The notes: generated by a model from the sequence alone, not told the origin. 64,000 nt of DNA from Begonia masoniana (GCA_022432975.1 CM039512.1:43127124-43191123); one strand, 5' to 3'. Shown: positions 1 to 9,734, counted from the first letter of the stretch. Translations and numbers: made by a program.

Positions 1-122
1 AGAAAGTGGAAGGATGGAAACGCATTTGCCCTTGGAATCTCACGAGGAGGGCGATCAGAAACCTTAGCCTTTTTCTTGGCCTGAACGGAGATGGCTTGAT
101 CTGAAGACCCGATATGCTCCAT
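1..122 (-). CDS. ORF3 (envelope-like) N-terminus of SIRE copy 1, partial
   Basis: An open frame starts with ATG at 122 on the minus strand and stays open to the window edge (40 codons). It begins MEHIGSSDQA and contains a basic stretch, QAKKKAKVSD, followed by REIPRA. The frame is also open upstream of this ATG for about 20 codons, so the true start is uncertain. Position (downstream of RNase H, upstream of the 3' LTR) matches the third, envelope-like ORF described for SIRE elements; that role is inferred from position. The same segment recurs, broken by indels, near 15400-15500 in copy 2. A lysine-rich stretch would also suit a nuclear or nucleic-acid-binding protein. Confidence 0.5.
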   Translation of the reverse strand, partial: MEHIGSSDQAISVQAKKKAKVSDRPPREIPRANAFPSFHF

Positions 123-293
123 TGAAAGATTAGGAATCGAGAAAGAGGGTTGGTAGGGCAGGGGGGATTTTCTCACAGAAAGAGCGCGAAATGAAATGTC
201 TTCGAGAAGACACATAGTTTAAACAAAGAAGGGGCATCGCTCGACGCGAGGGAGACACACGTGTAGAACTGATAGGCATGATGAACCACACGT

Positions 294-412
294 GTCGGCA
301 GATTAACAATACATCTTCCGATGCTTACAGATACTATGCATCTGCCGATACCTACCGGTATCAAGACATCTGCCGATGACAAAAGAGAGGTACAGCATCT
401 ACCGATGCTATC
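294..412. repeat. Short degenerate array of CATCTGCCGAT-type motifs
   Basis: The 11-mer CATCTGCCGAT or a one-base variant recurs about every 28 bp, roughly four times, in the spacer between pol and ORF3. On the element's sense strand it reads ATCGGCAGATG. The LTR of the same element carries the same motif on the opposite strand. The copy-2 equivalent lies near 15670-15785. Confidence 0.6.
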
Positions 413-477
413 ACAGAAGGAGAAGCTCTAACACTTAAAGAATTTTTTATTTTTTTTTTCATAACAGAGACAGAATC

Positions 478-1938
478 TCATTTTCTCTCAACCCGAATGA
501 GACCTAACCTTATTCTAATACTATTGAATGTCTTCTCATCCAAAGGCTTGGTAAAGATGTCTGCAAGTTGATCTACAGAATTGACAAACTCTAAAGAAAC
601 ATCTCCTCTTTGAACATGATCTCTAATGAAATGATATCTGACATCTATATGCTTTGTTCTATAGTGTTGAATAGGATTTTTAGAGATGTTTATGGCACTG
701 GTGTTATCACACCGAATAGGAATCCTATCATAAAATAGATTATAATCTTCCAAAGTTTGTTTCATCCATAACATTTGTGCACAGCAACTGCCAGCAGCAA
801 TATATTCACTTTCAGCAGTTGATAGTGTGACAGAATTTTTTTTCTTAGAATACCAGGAAACTAGAGATTCACCAAGGAATTGACATATTCCACTGGTGCT
901 TTTCCTATCCACTAGACTACCTGCATAATCAGAATCTGAGTAGCCAATCAAATCAAAAGAAGTACCTTTTGGATACCATAATCCTAAGTCAGGAGTTCTA
1001 CTTAAATACTTAAAGATTCTTTTGACAGCAGTTAAGTGAGATTCCTTAGGGGCAGCCTGAAATCTAGCACAGAGACACACACTGAAAAGAATATCTGGTC
1101 TGCTTGCAGTCAGATATAGCAAAGATCCAATCATACCACGATATTTCTTAATGTCTACACTGATTCCTTTTTCATCTTTATCCAACTTAGTAGTGGTGCT
1201 CATAGGAGTCTTAGAAGATTTGACAGTTTCTAATCCGAATTTCTTAAGGAGTTCCTTAATGTATTTTTCTTGAGAGAAGAAAATTCCATCAGGAGATTGA
1301 CTAATCTGGAATCCTAAGAAGAACTTTAACTCCCCCATCAAACTCATTTCAAATTCACTCTGCATGAGGGAAGAAAACTCATTACACATATTGACATTAG
1401 TTGAGCCAAAAATAATGTCATCGACATAAATTTGAACCAACAGAATGTCCTTCTCCTTTTGCATGGTAAACAGAGTTGAATCGGAGTTACCCTTTTTGAA
1501 ATTCCTTTCCTCAAGGAAATTCTTCAATCTGTCATACCAAGCTCTAGGAGCCTGCTTAAGTCCATACAGAGCTTTCCTAAGCTTGTACACATGATCGGGT
1601 TTGTCAAAAGATTCGAACCCTAAGGGTTGCTCAACAAAAACTTCTTCATTTATGAAACCATTTAAAAATGCACTCTTTACATCAATTTGAAAGAGTGTAA
1701 AGTTCTTGTAGCAGGCAAAAGCTAGAAGCATCCTAATTGATTCCAATCTAGCAACAGGGGCAAAAGATTCTTCAAAATCAATACCCTCTTCTTGAGAGTA
1801 CCCCTTAGCAACCAGTCTAGCCTTGTTCCTTATTACAATCCCATTTTCATCCAATTTATTCTTAAAGACCCACTTAGTTCCAATAATGGGATGAAACCAT
1901 AGGCCTCGGAACAAGTTCCCATACCTTGCTCCTTTCAA
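478..1938 (-). pseudogene. SIRE copy 1 pol: reverse transcriptase and RNase H
   Basis: A 486-codon open frame covers the Copia reverse transcriptase ([11 protein letters not shown], then [11 protein letters not shown], catalytic YVDD at residues 171-174) and RNase H (acidic D335, E376 and D411 in [14 protein letters not shown] and RCDNTSA), ending with the usual IFTKPL tail. The first methionine is not a true start: the family's WELVPRP-type segment lies just upstream in another frame, so a frameshift separates this frame from integrase. It copies element RNA into cDNA and removes the RNA strand inside the particle. The enzymatic motifs look intact, but the upstream breaks prevent a full polyprotein. 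Confidence 0.9.
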
Positions 1939-1969
1939 ATTGATTTAGCTCCTCTTGCATAGCTAAAAT

Positions 1970-2916
1970 CTAATACTCATCATTCTCGGCCTCTTCAAAC
2001 TTCTTAGGCTCTACTTGAGAGATAAATGCCACATTGGCACAAAGATTCCTAAGAGAGGATCTAGTCTTAACACCTAGTGATGGATCACCTAAGACTTCAT
2101 CTAATGGATGATTTCTAACATATTTCCAATCTCTAGGGAGAGTAGGATTTTCATCCTTGACAAGAATTATACCTTGAGATGTAAAAGAAGGTTCAGAAGA
2201 TTTTTCTGCTTGAGAGGGATCAGTAGGTTTTTCTAAGGAAAGAGAATCCAGTTGATAATTCAAAACACCATCCTCATCCACATTTATTGTGGGCTGAGGG
2301 GACTCATCAAAGTTGACATGAACGGATTCCTCTACAACTAGGGTTCTCCTATTGAAAACCCTATATGCTTTACTGGACAGAGAATAACCAAGAAAAATTC
2401 CAATATCAGATTTGGAATCGAATTTTCCTAAGTTATCCTTAGTATTGAGAATGAAGCATTTACTGCCAAAGGCTCTAAAATACTTGACAGAAGGAGTTTT
2501 TCCACTCCAGAGCTCATATGGACTTTTCTCTAGGATAGGTCTTATGGAGACCCGATTAAGTACATAACAGGCTGTTGCTACAGCTTCGGCCCAGAAATAC
2601 TTAGGAGGGGAGTTTTCATTAAGCATAGTCCTAGCAAGCTCTTGAAGGGATCTATTCTTCCGCTCAACAACTCCATTTTGCTGAGGGGTCCTAGGAGAAG
2701 AGAAATTGTGCTCAATTCCATACTTGAGACGTAGGAGTTCAAATTTCTCATTTTCAAACTCTCCACCATGATCACTACGAATAGCAACAATGGTGAGCTC
2801 CTTTTCATTTTGAACTCTTTTCCTAAAACTAGAAAAGGTGTCAAAGGTTTCATCCTTAGACTTTGGAAAATGAACCCAAGTAAATCTAGAAAAATCATCA
2901 ACAATGACGAATGCAT
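1970..2916 (-). pseudogene. SIRE copy 1 pol: integrase core and C-terminal part
   Basis: One frame, open without a proper start, reads from the IVDDFSRFTW block through the TPQQNG..ERKNR motif (catalytic glutamate) and AFGSKCFILN to the integrase C-terminus. It is cut from the protease segment by two in-frame stops: TAA where the family has a glutamate in the LELLHMDLFGP region, and TGA where a glycine is expected just before the YAFVIVDDFS block. Integrase inserts the cDNA into host DNA. The overlapping 112-codon frame at 2578-2916 is a shadow in another frame. Confidence 0.82.
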
Positions 2917-2974
2917 AGAATTTTCCTCATAGACTGGCTATGTTGGAAGGACCGAAGAGGTCCATATGAAGGAG

Positions 2975-3589
2975 TTAGAGAGGCTTAGAAGTAAAAATTG
3001 CATTCTTAGATACAAAGGAACTTTTGATCTGCTTGCCCATGTGACAAGCTTCACAAACTTTATCCTTTTCAAAGGATATCTTAGGAATACCTCTAACTAA
3101 GTTCTCCTTAGTAATCTTAGCTAAGGTATCTATCCCTACGTGTCCTAATCTCCTATGCCAGATCCAACCGTCAATAGAAGAATTCACAGCAAAATATTTT
3201 TCAATACTACAATCAATATCATCAATGTCAATGATATAAATATTTTCTTTCCTAAAACCAGTAAAGAGAATTTTGCCATTTGCAGCATCTTTAATTATAC
3301 ATGAATCTGATTTGAATATTACTTCATAACCTTTGTCACATAATTGACTAATGCTAAGTAGATTATGTTTTAACCCATCAACTAATAAAACATTTTCTAT
3401 AACAGGATTGATAGGGTTACCTATGTTGCCAATGCCAACAATTTTGCCCTTTTGATTTCCACCAAAAGTGACACTTCCTTTGTTTTTGTTGACAACAGCG
3501 AACTTAGTTGCATCTCCAGTCATATGCCTTGAACAACCACTGTCCAGGTACCACTGATTTCTTAGAGGAGATGCATTATCCTGCAACAC
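2975..3589 (-). pseudogene. SIRE copy 1 pol: aspartic protease and integrase zinc domain
   Basis: The frame contains the Copia protease active site WYLDSGCSRHM, the ISQLCDKGY block, and the integrase HHCC zinc domain (WHRRLGHVG ... CEACHMGKQ). The protease cleaves the Gag-Pol polyprotein. The frame is offset from gag: gag ends in a stop at 3595, and one extra base just before it would join the two (PKKT into LISVLQDNA). The same join appears in copy 2, so it is either inherited or a built-in way of limiting Pol. The frame ends at the TAA that separates it from the integrase core. Confidence 0.82.
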
Positions 3590-3594
3590 AGAAA

Positions 3595-5172
3595 TTAGGT
3601 TGTCTTCTTAGGTACCCAAATCTTTTGGGTCCTAGTGTTAGGCCTGGTTCCTTTAGGAACCCATTGTAACTTACAACCATCTTTCTTGCCATTTGTTTTT
3701 AGTGGGCATACAAAGGACTTATGTCCTACTTCATTACACTTATGACATACAGTAGATTTAACAAAGAAATTCTTAAAAGCTTTCTTTTTATTAGACTTGT
3801 CATATCCTAATCCTGTTCTGTCAAAATTTGCTCTCTGACCTCCTATTATCATCTTAAATAATTTTTCGCCCTTGGTGAAGTTCAGAATGATATTATTCAG
3901 ATCTTCGTTTTTGCTTTTAAGCTCATCAATTTCCTTGACATGCAAGTCTACTTCTTTAGCATGTTTTTCTAATAGATCTGTATTCTCCTTTTTCAACAGA
4001 TTGTATTTATTTTTCAGCATGCCAAACTGTTTAACTAAGTCATTAAAGGCGTCAATTATTTCACCTTCTTCATCATCACTATCACTATCACTAGATACAT
4101 TTGAAGAAGAAGTACTAACCTTTTCCTCGAGTGCCATAAAGCACAGGTTTGCTACTTCCTCATCTTCTGATGAAGAGGCGTCTTCTTCACTATCATCCCA
4201 AGTGGCCTTCATTGCCCTTTTCTTAAACTTCTTGGGATACTTCTTTGCTTGTGGACAATCTGCCTTCATATGTCCAGGCTTTCCACACCCAAAGCACGTG
4301 ATTTCCTTTTCCTTTTGAGACTTTTCACCTTTCTGAAATTTCCTTCCTTGCAGTCTTTTCCTTTGGAGAAATTTACTGAACCTCCTGGTGATGAGTGCAA
4401 TATCCTCATCATTATCTTCCTCTTCTTCAGAGTCATCTTGCTTACTTGATGAGGCTTTGAGTGCAATGTCCTTTTTCTTGATGATCTCTTTCTCCTTGAG
4501 ATCTTCCTTCTCATTGGCTCTCATTGTAATCTCGTGAGTCATGAGAGATCCAACGAGCTCTTCAAGTTTAAGAACCTTCAGATCCCAAGCTTCTTGAATG
4601 GCGGTCACTTTAGGTTGCCAAGCTCGTGGAAGGCATCTCAAAATTTTCCTGACTAGTTCTTCACCTGTATACATCTTACCAAGAACTTTTAATCCATTAG
4701 TAATATTAGTGAATCTAGTAAACATAGAAGATATGGACTCATCCTTTTCCATGGAGAACAATTCATACTCATGAACAAGCATGCTTAATTTGCTCTCTTT
4801 AACTTGGTTTGTTCCCTCATGAGTTACTTCTAATAAATGCCAGATTTCCTGAGCACTATCACACCCCTGAACTCTATTGAATTCATCACGATTTAGAGCA
4901 CAGTATAGGGTGTTAATGGCTTTGGCATTTAGACTCAAGTTCCTCTTGTCGGACTCAGTTAAATCAGCAGAGACCTTGGGAACACTTTTGCCATCTACAG
5001 TTTTCATGGCACTAAATGGACCATATTCTATAATGTTCCATAACTCATAGTCCATGGCTTGAATGAATATTCTCATTCTCGCCTTCCAGTAAACATAATC
5101 ACTGCCATCGAATAGAGGTGGCCTAGAGATGGACTGACCCTCAATGTGTGAGGAGTTTGAGTTGAATGCCAT
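3595..5172 (-). CDS. SIRE copy 1 Gag nucleocapsid protein
   Basis: The frame is 525 codons long and uninterrupted. The start MAFNSNSSH is the first ATG after the primer binding site. The N-terminal half is a Copia Gag/UBN2-type domain (FDGSDYVYWKARMR, then LWNIIEYG). Two CCHC zinc knuckles follow, CFGCGKPGHMKADC at about 293-306 and CHKCNEVGHKSFVC at about 476-489, separated by a long acidic and coiled-coil-like stretch (SSSEDEE, then K/E/L-rich). Gag forms the cytoplasmic virus-like particle and packages the RNA. Two knuckles with an acidic linker is typical of SIRE-type elements. This is the only intact frame in copy 1. Confidence 0.88.
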   Translation of the reverse strand: MAFNSNSSHIEGQSISRPPLFDGSDYVYWKARMRIFIQAMDYELWNIIEYGPFSAMKTVDGKSVPKVSADLTESDKRNLSLNAKAINTLYCALNRDEFNRVQGCDSAQEIWHLLEVTHEGTNQVKESKLSMLVHEYELFSMEKDESISSMFTRFTNITNGLKVLGKMYTGEELVRKILRCLPRAWQPKVTAIQEAWDLKVLKLEELVGSLMTHEITMRANEKEDLKEKEIIKKKDIALKASSSKQDDSEEEEDNDEDIALITRRFSKFLQRKRLQGRKFQKGEKSQKEKEITCFGCGKPGHMKADCPQAKKYPKKFKKRAMKATWDDSEEDASSSEDEEVANLCFMALEEKVSTSSSNVSSDSDSDDEEGEIIDAFNDLVKQFGMLKNKYNLLKKENTDLLEKHAKEVDLHVKEIDELKSKNEDLNNIILNFTKGEKLFKMIIGGQRANFDRTGLGYDKSNKKKAFKNFFVKSTVCHKCNEVGHKSFVCPLKTNGKKDGCKLQWVPKGTRPNTRTQKIWVPKKTT

Positions 5173-5221
5173 GATTAGTATATCACAGAATACAAATACA
5201 ACTTAGACAATGATAGACCTT

Positions 5222-5233
5222 GCTCTGATACCA
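5222..5233 (-). other. Primer binding site, initiator tRNA-Met, SIRE copy 1
   Basis: The minus strand reads TGGTATCAGAGC, the usual complement of the 3' end of plant initiator tRNA-Met. It sits 2 nt inside the 5' LTR, where minus-strand DNA synthesis would begin. Confidence 0.92.
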
Positions 5234-5235
5234 AT

Positions 5236-6769
5236 TGTAGGATCGGTATTGTCTAAGAGGGGGGTGAATTAGACCTTTTTAATTTTAATTACTAGTCAAC
5301 TTAATCTCTCTCCTAGATTGAACTTATAGATTTATCACAAGTGATCAGATAATGTAAAGAGAGAGAGAGAGAAATTCGACACCAGTATTTTTACGTGGTT
5401 CGGCCAAACTGCCTACGTCCACGCTCCAAGGCTCCTCCTTGAAGATTCCTTACTTCTCCTCAACGAGAAATCCTGATCGAGTTTTCGGGCGTCGATCCAA
5501 AGCCTTTTACACAATACAGGATTGAACTTTACGGGCGTCAATCCACTGCCTTAAACAAATTTAGAGTTTGTAAAGTTTTGCACAAAAACTACTCTCTCAC
5601 AGGATCTGAATCTCAAGTTCGAATGTAAGAGGAGAGTAGTACAATTTACAGAGTATGAATATTTTCGCAAGTTAGGGCTCAGGAATTCAAATCGCAAAAA
5701 GTTGTTCCTTTGTGCTCTAAGCTCGGCTTTTATACTCTGTCCATTTTCTGCTTGACTTCAATGCTTCTAAACCAATAATAGAAACTTTGTTACCGTTGGG
5801 AAGCATCCGTACAAGTTCAGGTAGCCGTTGCCGTTTGTAGTTGTAAATCGTCGTCGCCATTAATGTTCTGGAGTTATGGCTGAAAACGACTTCACTGTAG
5901 CTTCGCGGCTAATTTGAATTCTGGCGGAAGTTCACCGGCAGATGCAACTAATGAGCGGAGACACGTCATCGGTGAATGCTGCTTGAAATGCCATCGGCAG
6001 ATATATCCTTGAATTCCATCGGCAGAAGCATCTTCAACTTCGATCGGCAGAAGCATTTCGTAAAACTTCATCGGCACATTTTATCTTCAAAGCCATCAGC
6101 AGATGTTTCTTTAAAAGCGCCATCGGCACAAGTCTCTTTACAAACCATCGGCAGATGAACTCATGAAACTTGTCGTCTAGTGATCGGCATGAGCAAGCTT
6201 AAAAGCTATCGGCAGGTGTAGGCGTTGAATTCCATCGGCAGACGCATCCTTAAATTTCACCGGCATGTGCATGCTTTGGTTATTATCTCCTTTTGTCGTT
6301 TAGTCAATCGGCAGGAGTAGCTTCAAACATCATCGGCATACTTGTTCACATATCTTCGGCAGATGAATCAAATAAGTACTTTGACACATCATCGGCATCT
6401 GTCTTCAGAAACAGCTATCGGCAGAGAAAGCATGTACTGACTTGACACGTCATCGGCATATGTCATCAAAGACGCTATCGGCAGATGATAACTTCTAAAC
6501 GGCGTCTTCTTCTGCTTAGCAATCGGCAGAGGCTTCCATTTTTTGATGTATAGTCATCGGTAGAAGCATGCGTTTTACAGCCCTGTTTTTCTGTTCTACT
6601 CTGTATACTCAAACCGATTTATTATACAACTAAAATACCCTTTTCAAGGGTATTTCCATATAAACTCATATTCATTATTTTCTTTAAATACACATAATCA
6701 AATTGTACATTATTTATACAAATACATAATCAAAAACAAATTATGACTTAAACAATCTATAAGTCAACA
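5236..6769 (-). repeat. 5' LTR of SIRE copy 1 (1534 bp)
   Basis: On the plus strand it begins TGTAGGATCGG next to the primer binding site and ends AAGTCAACA, so on the element strand it is TGTTGACTT...CCTACA with TG/CA ends. It matches the LTRs at 20549-22081 and 11462-13043. Inside it are a TTTTACGTGG box near 5390 and a degenerate CATCGGCAGATG array at 5934-6565. Confidence 0.9.
5934..6565. repeat. Degenerate minisatellite of about 26 bp, CATCGGCAGATG core, in SIRE LTR
   Basis: The core ATCGGCA(G/C)A recurs about 20 times. In the regular part (about 5985-6160) the spacing is 25-27 bp with T-rich then A-rich filler (for example TTTCTTTAAAAG), giving a loose consensus CATCGGCAGATG..TTC..AAA. 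Spacing becomes irregular to the right. The same array occurs in both other SIRE LTRs. Confidence 0.8.
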
Positions 6770-7458
6770 ATATCATCTGCCCAAATCATCCGCCCATATC
6801 ATCCGCCGAACATCATCCGCCCAACATCTTCCGCCCAACATCTTCCGCCCACATCTTCCACCTTAAGTCTTCCCCTTACATCTTCCACTCAACATCTTCC
6901 GCCCACATCTTCTGCCCAACATCTTCTGCCTTACACCTTCCACCCTACCACGTCCACCCTACGTCTTCCGCTATTTCAAAAGTCCACAACTTTTGTCTTA
7001 TGTTTTATTTCCTTATTTTTTTTTACTTTCCACGGTTTCTGCCATCTACTGTATGCCCTCCCACAGTATGTCTTCTAGTTCCTGTTTTCCATTTGATTAA
7101 GTTTTCTATTGCACATTCATCGCCCACCTCGCCTTTTATTTAAACGTTCAAAGTGTTCTGTCTCCCTGTTTTCTTCAGTCTTCTATTTCTGTGGTTCAAA
7201 AATTAATATGTCTTCTGATTCTGTTTCAATATTCTGTCTTCACCATCTTTATTTCTCCTTTCCCTCTGTCTCTTTTTTTTATGCCTGCTATTTATTTCTG
7301 AAGTCCGGTTTTTAATCATGTTTTTCCAGCCCTCAATCCAGAGAAGGTCTCCTTTGTGTAAAGTTTTAAAGTTCAAAAAAAAAAATATATGTCCCGTTTT
7401 CTGTTAAATGTCCGGAGTGATGGCTCCTCGGCCCCCGATCGGGTCTGGGGTCGTCACA
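6770..7458 (+). repeat. 3' portion of chromovirus 5' LTR with a short 13-bp array
   Basis: It starts inside a decayed 13-bp array (CATCCGCCCAAAT-like units grading into CATCTTCCGCCCA-like units, about 6770-6960), continues through T-rich sequence and ends GGGTCTGGGGTCGTCACA. The last 40 bp match the end of the LTR at 29868 almost exactly, and both arrays show the same order of unit types. Confidence 0.8.
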
Positions 7459-7462
7459 GAAA

Positions 7463-7474
7463 TGATATCAGAAC
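7463..7474 (+). other. Primer binding site-like sequence of chromovirus copy 1
   Basis: TGATATCAGAAC lies 4 nt after the LTR end. It resembles the tRNA-Met site TGGTATCAGAGC with substitutions, as expected in an old element. Confidence 0.7.
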
Positions 7475-7621
7475 CGCTAGGTTTTAAAAGCGGTTCTGGA
7501 GAACTATCTGGTTACGCAACCCGCCACGTGAGATCGCTCCACCAACTGTAAGTGTTTAAGTTCCCGTACCAATTTTAATTTATTAAATTAAGTTTATTAT
7601 TGTTTATAAGAATTTAAGAAA

Positions 7622-8668
7622 ATGGTGAGAGGATGACACGGGGAAGCTGACGAGAGGGATTCTAGTATCCGGCAATTGACGGAGCTTGTTGCTCGCCACT
7701 CCCGGCAATTTGAAATGTTGATGATCGAGAGAGATTTTTGGAATTCAAGCTCGAGTACTTCGGAGGACTGTAGTGGTGAAAATTTTAGACGACTCCGACC
7801 TCCAACCTTCAATGGACAACTTACGGATCCGGTTCATGCCGTGGAGTGAATTTGAACGATGGAAGACTTATTTGACCTTGCTAAGGTGAAGAAAATAAAG
7901 AAGGTGTCTTATGCCGCGTTGTACCTCGAGCAAGACGCGATAACTTTGGTGGGACACCGTCCGGACAACGACTAACATGAAGGAAATATTGTGGGGACCA
8001 TTCAATAAGTTGTTTTACAAAGAATATTTATACAACGCCGTGTGGGAAAATAAGATATCAGAATTCACCCAGCTAAGATAGACGGGTTCGGTAACAAAAT
8101 ATATTAGGGAGTTTGAGGCGACAACCTGTTTTGTCAGCCATCTAGTGAGGGAGAATGAAAGCAAGGTCTATCATTTTGTGCAAGGGTTAAAGGAAGAAAT
8201 ATATAGAGGTGTGAAGATATCCGGAGATCAGAACGTGTCATGCTCGAAAGTGGTGGCCAAGGCTCTACAACTCGAGGCCATGGAGATAGAATTTCAGAAA
8301 CAGAGGGATGCATCAAAAAGGTTTTATCAGGATGTTCCTCAACAACCACAACGAGGTCGTGATTGGCAACCACAACAGCAACAGAACTGGGGCGTGAAGA
8401 GGCCCAATGAAACAGTTGCTAACCTAGATAAGGGGAAAATGCCACAGGGAGCTCCTCAGCTTTCGGTATGCCCACTGTACCAGAGAAGTCACCCTGGGAG
8501 ATGCAGCCTCTTTACTGGCCATTGTTTCTGATGCGACAAGGAGGACCATCATATTAGTGATTGCCCTATGCCAGATAGGTGGCCAAACCGAGCTGTCCCT
8601 AGAGCAGTTGCGATGATTGGGGACAATGACGACACCCAGCACCCAGTTATCACAAGTACAATTTTATA
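7622..8668 (+). pseudogene. Chromovirus gag relic, copy 1
   Basis: No long frame survives. The clearest open stretch (8145-8531) reads LRENESKVYHFVQGLKEEIY, then a Q-rich segment and the start of a zinc-knuckle region (CPLYQRSHPG). In another frame this continues with CDKEDHHISDCP, the second half of a CCHC knuckle, and ends near a stop at 8667. Upstream, AEFxRWKTYF-like Gag sequence is readable only across frameshifts. In an intact element Gag would form the particle. Copy 2 carries the same relic with additional indels. Confidence 0.65.
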
Positions 8669-8872
8669 GTACGAGTTAATGAACTAAAGAACATTAATGG
8701 GGGTATAGTTTAGAGTAAGAGTTTAAAAAAAAATGATATTCGTATAATGAGTAGAAGTAGACCTGAAATAGAGTGGGTTGAAGGATTTAGGCAAATGGTC
8801 TTAAGGACAACTAGCTTTGGAAATTCAGAAACTAAGTAAATTTTGTGGGCAAGTCTTTCACGTACCCGTGCT

Positions 8873-9131
8873 GAGGAAATGTGTACGTGGCCCCACTCGG
8901 ATCGAAGAAACAGTGAACATGGAGATCCAACCGACGCTAACGTATGAAGAAAGACCAGCGTGAATCCTTGAGTCTTCAATCAAGGTGCTATGCAATAAGG
9001 GGATTCCACTAGTAAAGGTCCTATGGAGCAATCTTAATGTGGAGGAAGCTACTTGGGAGAGACGACTTGATGTAATGAATAGATATCTGGAACCATCTCT
9101 TAAAGAAAATTTTGGGGACAAAATTCTATTA
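8873..9131 (+). pseudogene. Integrase C-terminal chromodomain relic of chromovirus copy 1
   Basis: The conserved run (QPTLTYEERPA, a TGA stop, ILESSIKVLCNKGIPLVKVL, then NVEEATWERRLDVMNRY) matches the C-terminal chromodomain of Tekay/Del elements, where the consensus is of the type LRNK.IPLVKVLW..H..EEATWE. Chromodomains direct integration to particular chromatin (known for chromoviruses). It lies immediately before the polypurine tract, its normal place. The rest of pol is absent. Confidence 0.8.
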
Positions 9132-9546
9132 AGGTGGGTGGAATGTAACACCCGGTATTTTGTTCACGTAATTGTCTCTAATTTTATTTGAATGAAATTA
9201 ATCCGTTATTAATGTAATAAATATTTTTACTGGAATTGGGACATGAATTTTGTGGGTTTAAGAAAAAATAGAACGAAAGGAGAAAGTCAACCCGCCTCAA
9301 TTTTGGTATTCCGTTTATTAGGGTTGAATTCCTAAATAAGTAAATTTAAGGCCGTTTCGCGAGCGGGAAGTTTCGTTAGAACCCTAGAATTTAATTAGGA
9401 TATTTTGTTGAAGAAGTGAAGGTCGAGAATTTAAACGGAATTTCCTATCGTAACCCGAGCGTTAAATATACATATATATATACATATATACACATATACA
9501 TATATATATACATATATATATATATATATGTACATATATATATATA
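9131..9546 (+). repeat. Polypurine tract and start of chromovirus 3' LTR, copy 1
   Basis: The purine tract AAGGTGGGTGGAA (9131-9143) primes plus-strand synthesis and is followed directly by TGTAACACCCGG, the LTR start. TTTCGCGAGCGGGAAG at about 9356 is also found in the Tekay-like LTR at 48101. The LTR runs into a TA-rich microsatellite (about 9467-9546), where it is interrupted by unrelated sequence. Confidence 0.85.
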
Positions 9547-9734
9547 TTGCTGCGGAAGAGAGGAAAAACAAAGGAAAAACAAAAACAACAAAAACTTAAA
9601 CAAATGCTTAGTAGAAGAAGTAAAACTAGAAATTATATTAACAAGAGTTATAAACTTACAAGTAGGAGGATACAAACCGAGAGAGTTTTTCAGATGAGAA
9701 GGCAAACTCTAAAAACTTGAAGCTAAATGAAAAC

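Larger units (their letters stand above)
1..6769 (-). mobile_element. SIRE/Maximus-like Ty1-copia retrotransposon, copy 1 (3' end outside window)
   Basis: Transcribed right to left: 5' LTR (5236-6769), tRNA-Met primer binding site, gag, protease, integrase, reverse transcriptase, RNase H, a spacer and the start of a third reading frame, cut by the window edge. The order PR-IN-RT-RH defines Copia. A roughly 1.5-kb LTR, a long gag with two zinc knuckles and an extra frame after pol fit the SIRE/Maximus lineage (lineage inferred from family knowledge). Pol is broken by stops and frameshifts, so this copy is not autonomous. Its right edge ends in CA and abuts chromovirus LTR sequence, so it is nested in that LTR. 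The partner target-site duplication lies outside the window. Confidence 0.9.
6770..9546 (+). mobile_element. Tekay/Del-type Ty3-gypsy chromovirus remnant, copy 1
   Basis: It consists of the right part of a 5' LTR, a primer binding site, a short internal region with only a gag relic and an integrase chromodomain tail, a polypurine tract and the first 400 bp of the 3' LTR. Protease, RT, RNase H and most of integrase are gone, so it is non-autonomous. SIRE copy 1 interrupts it on the left, and a pararetrovirus-like relic within its TA tract on the right. The chromodomain and the TGTAACACCCGG LTR start support the Tekay/Del clade. Confidence 0.8.

Noticed and set aside
3872..4449. Plus-strand frames of 148 and 66 codons inside SIRE gag
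   Set aside because: Antisense to a clear Gag frame; S/L/F-rich, as expected from the complement of K/E/D-rich sequence.
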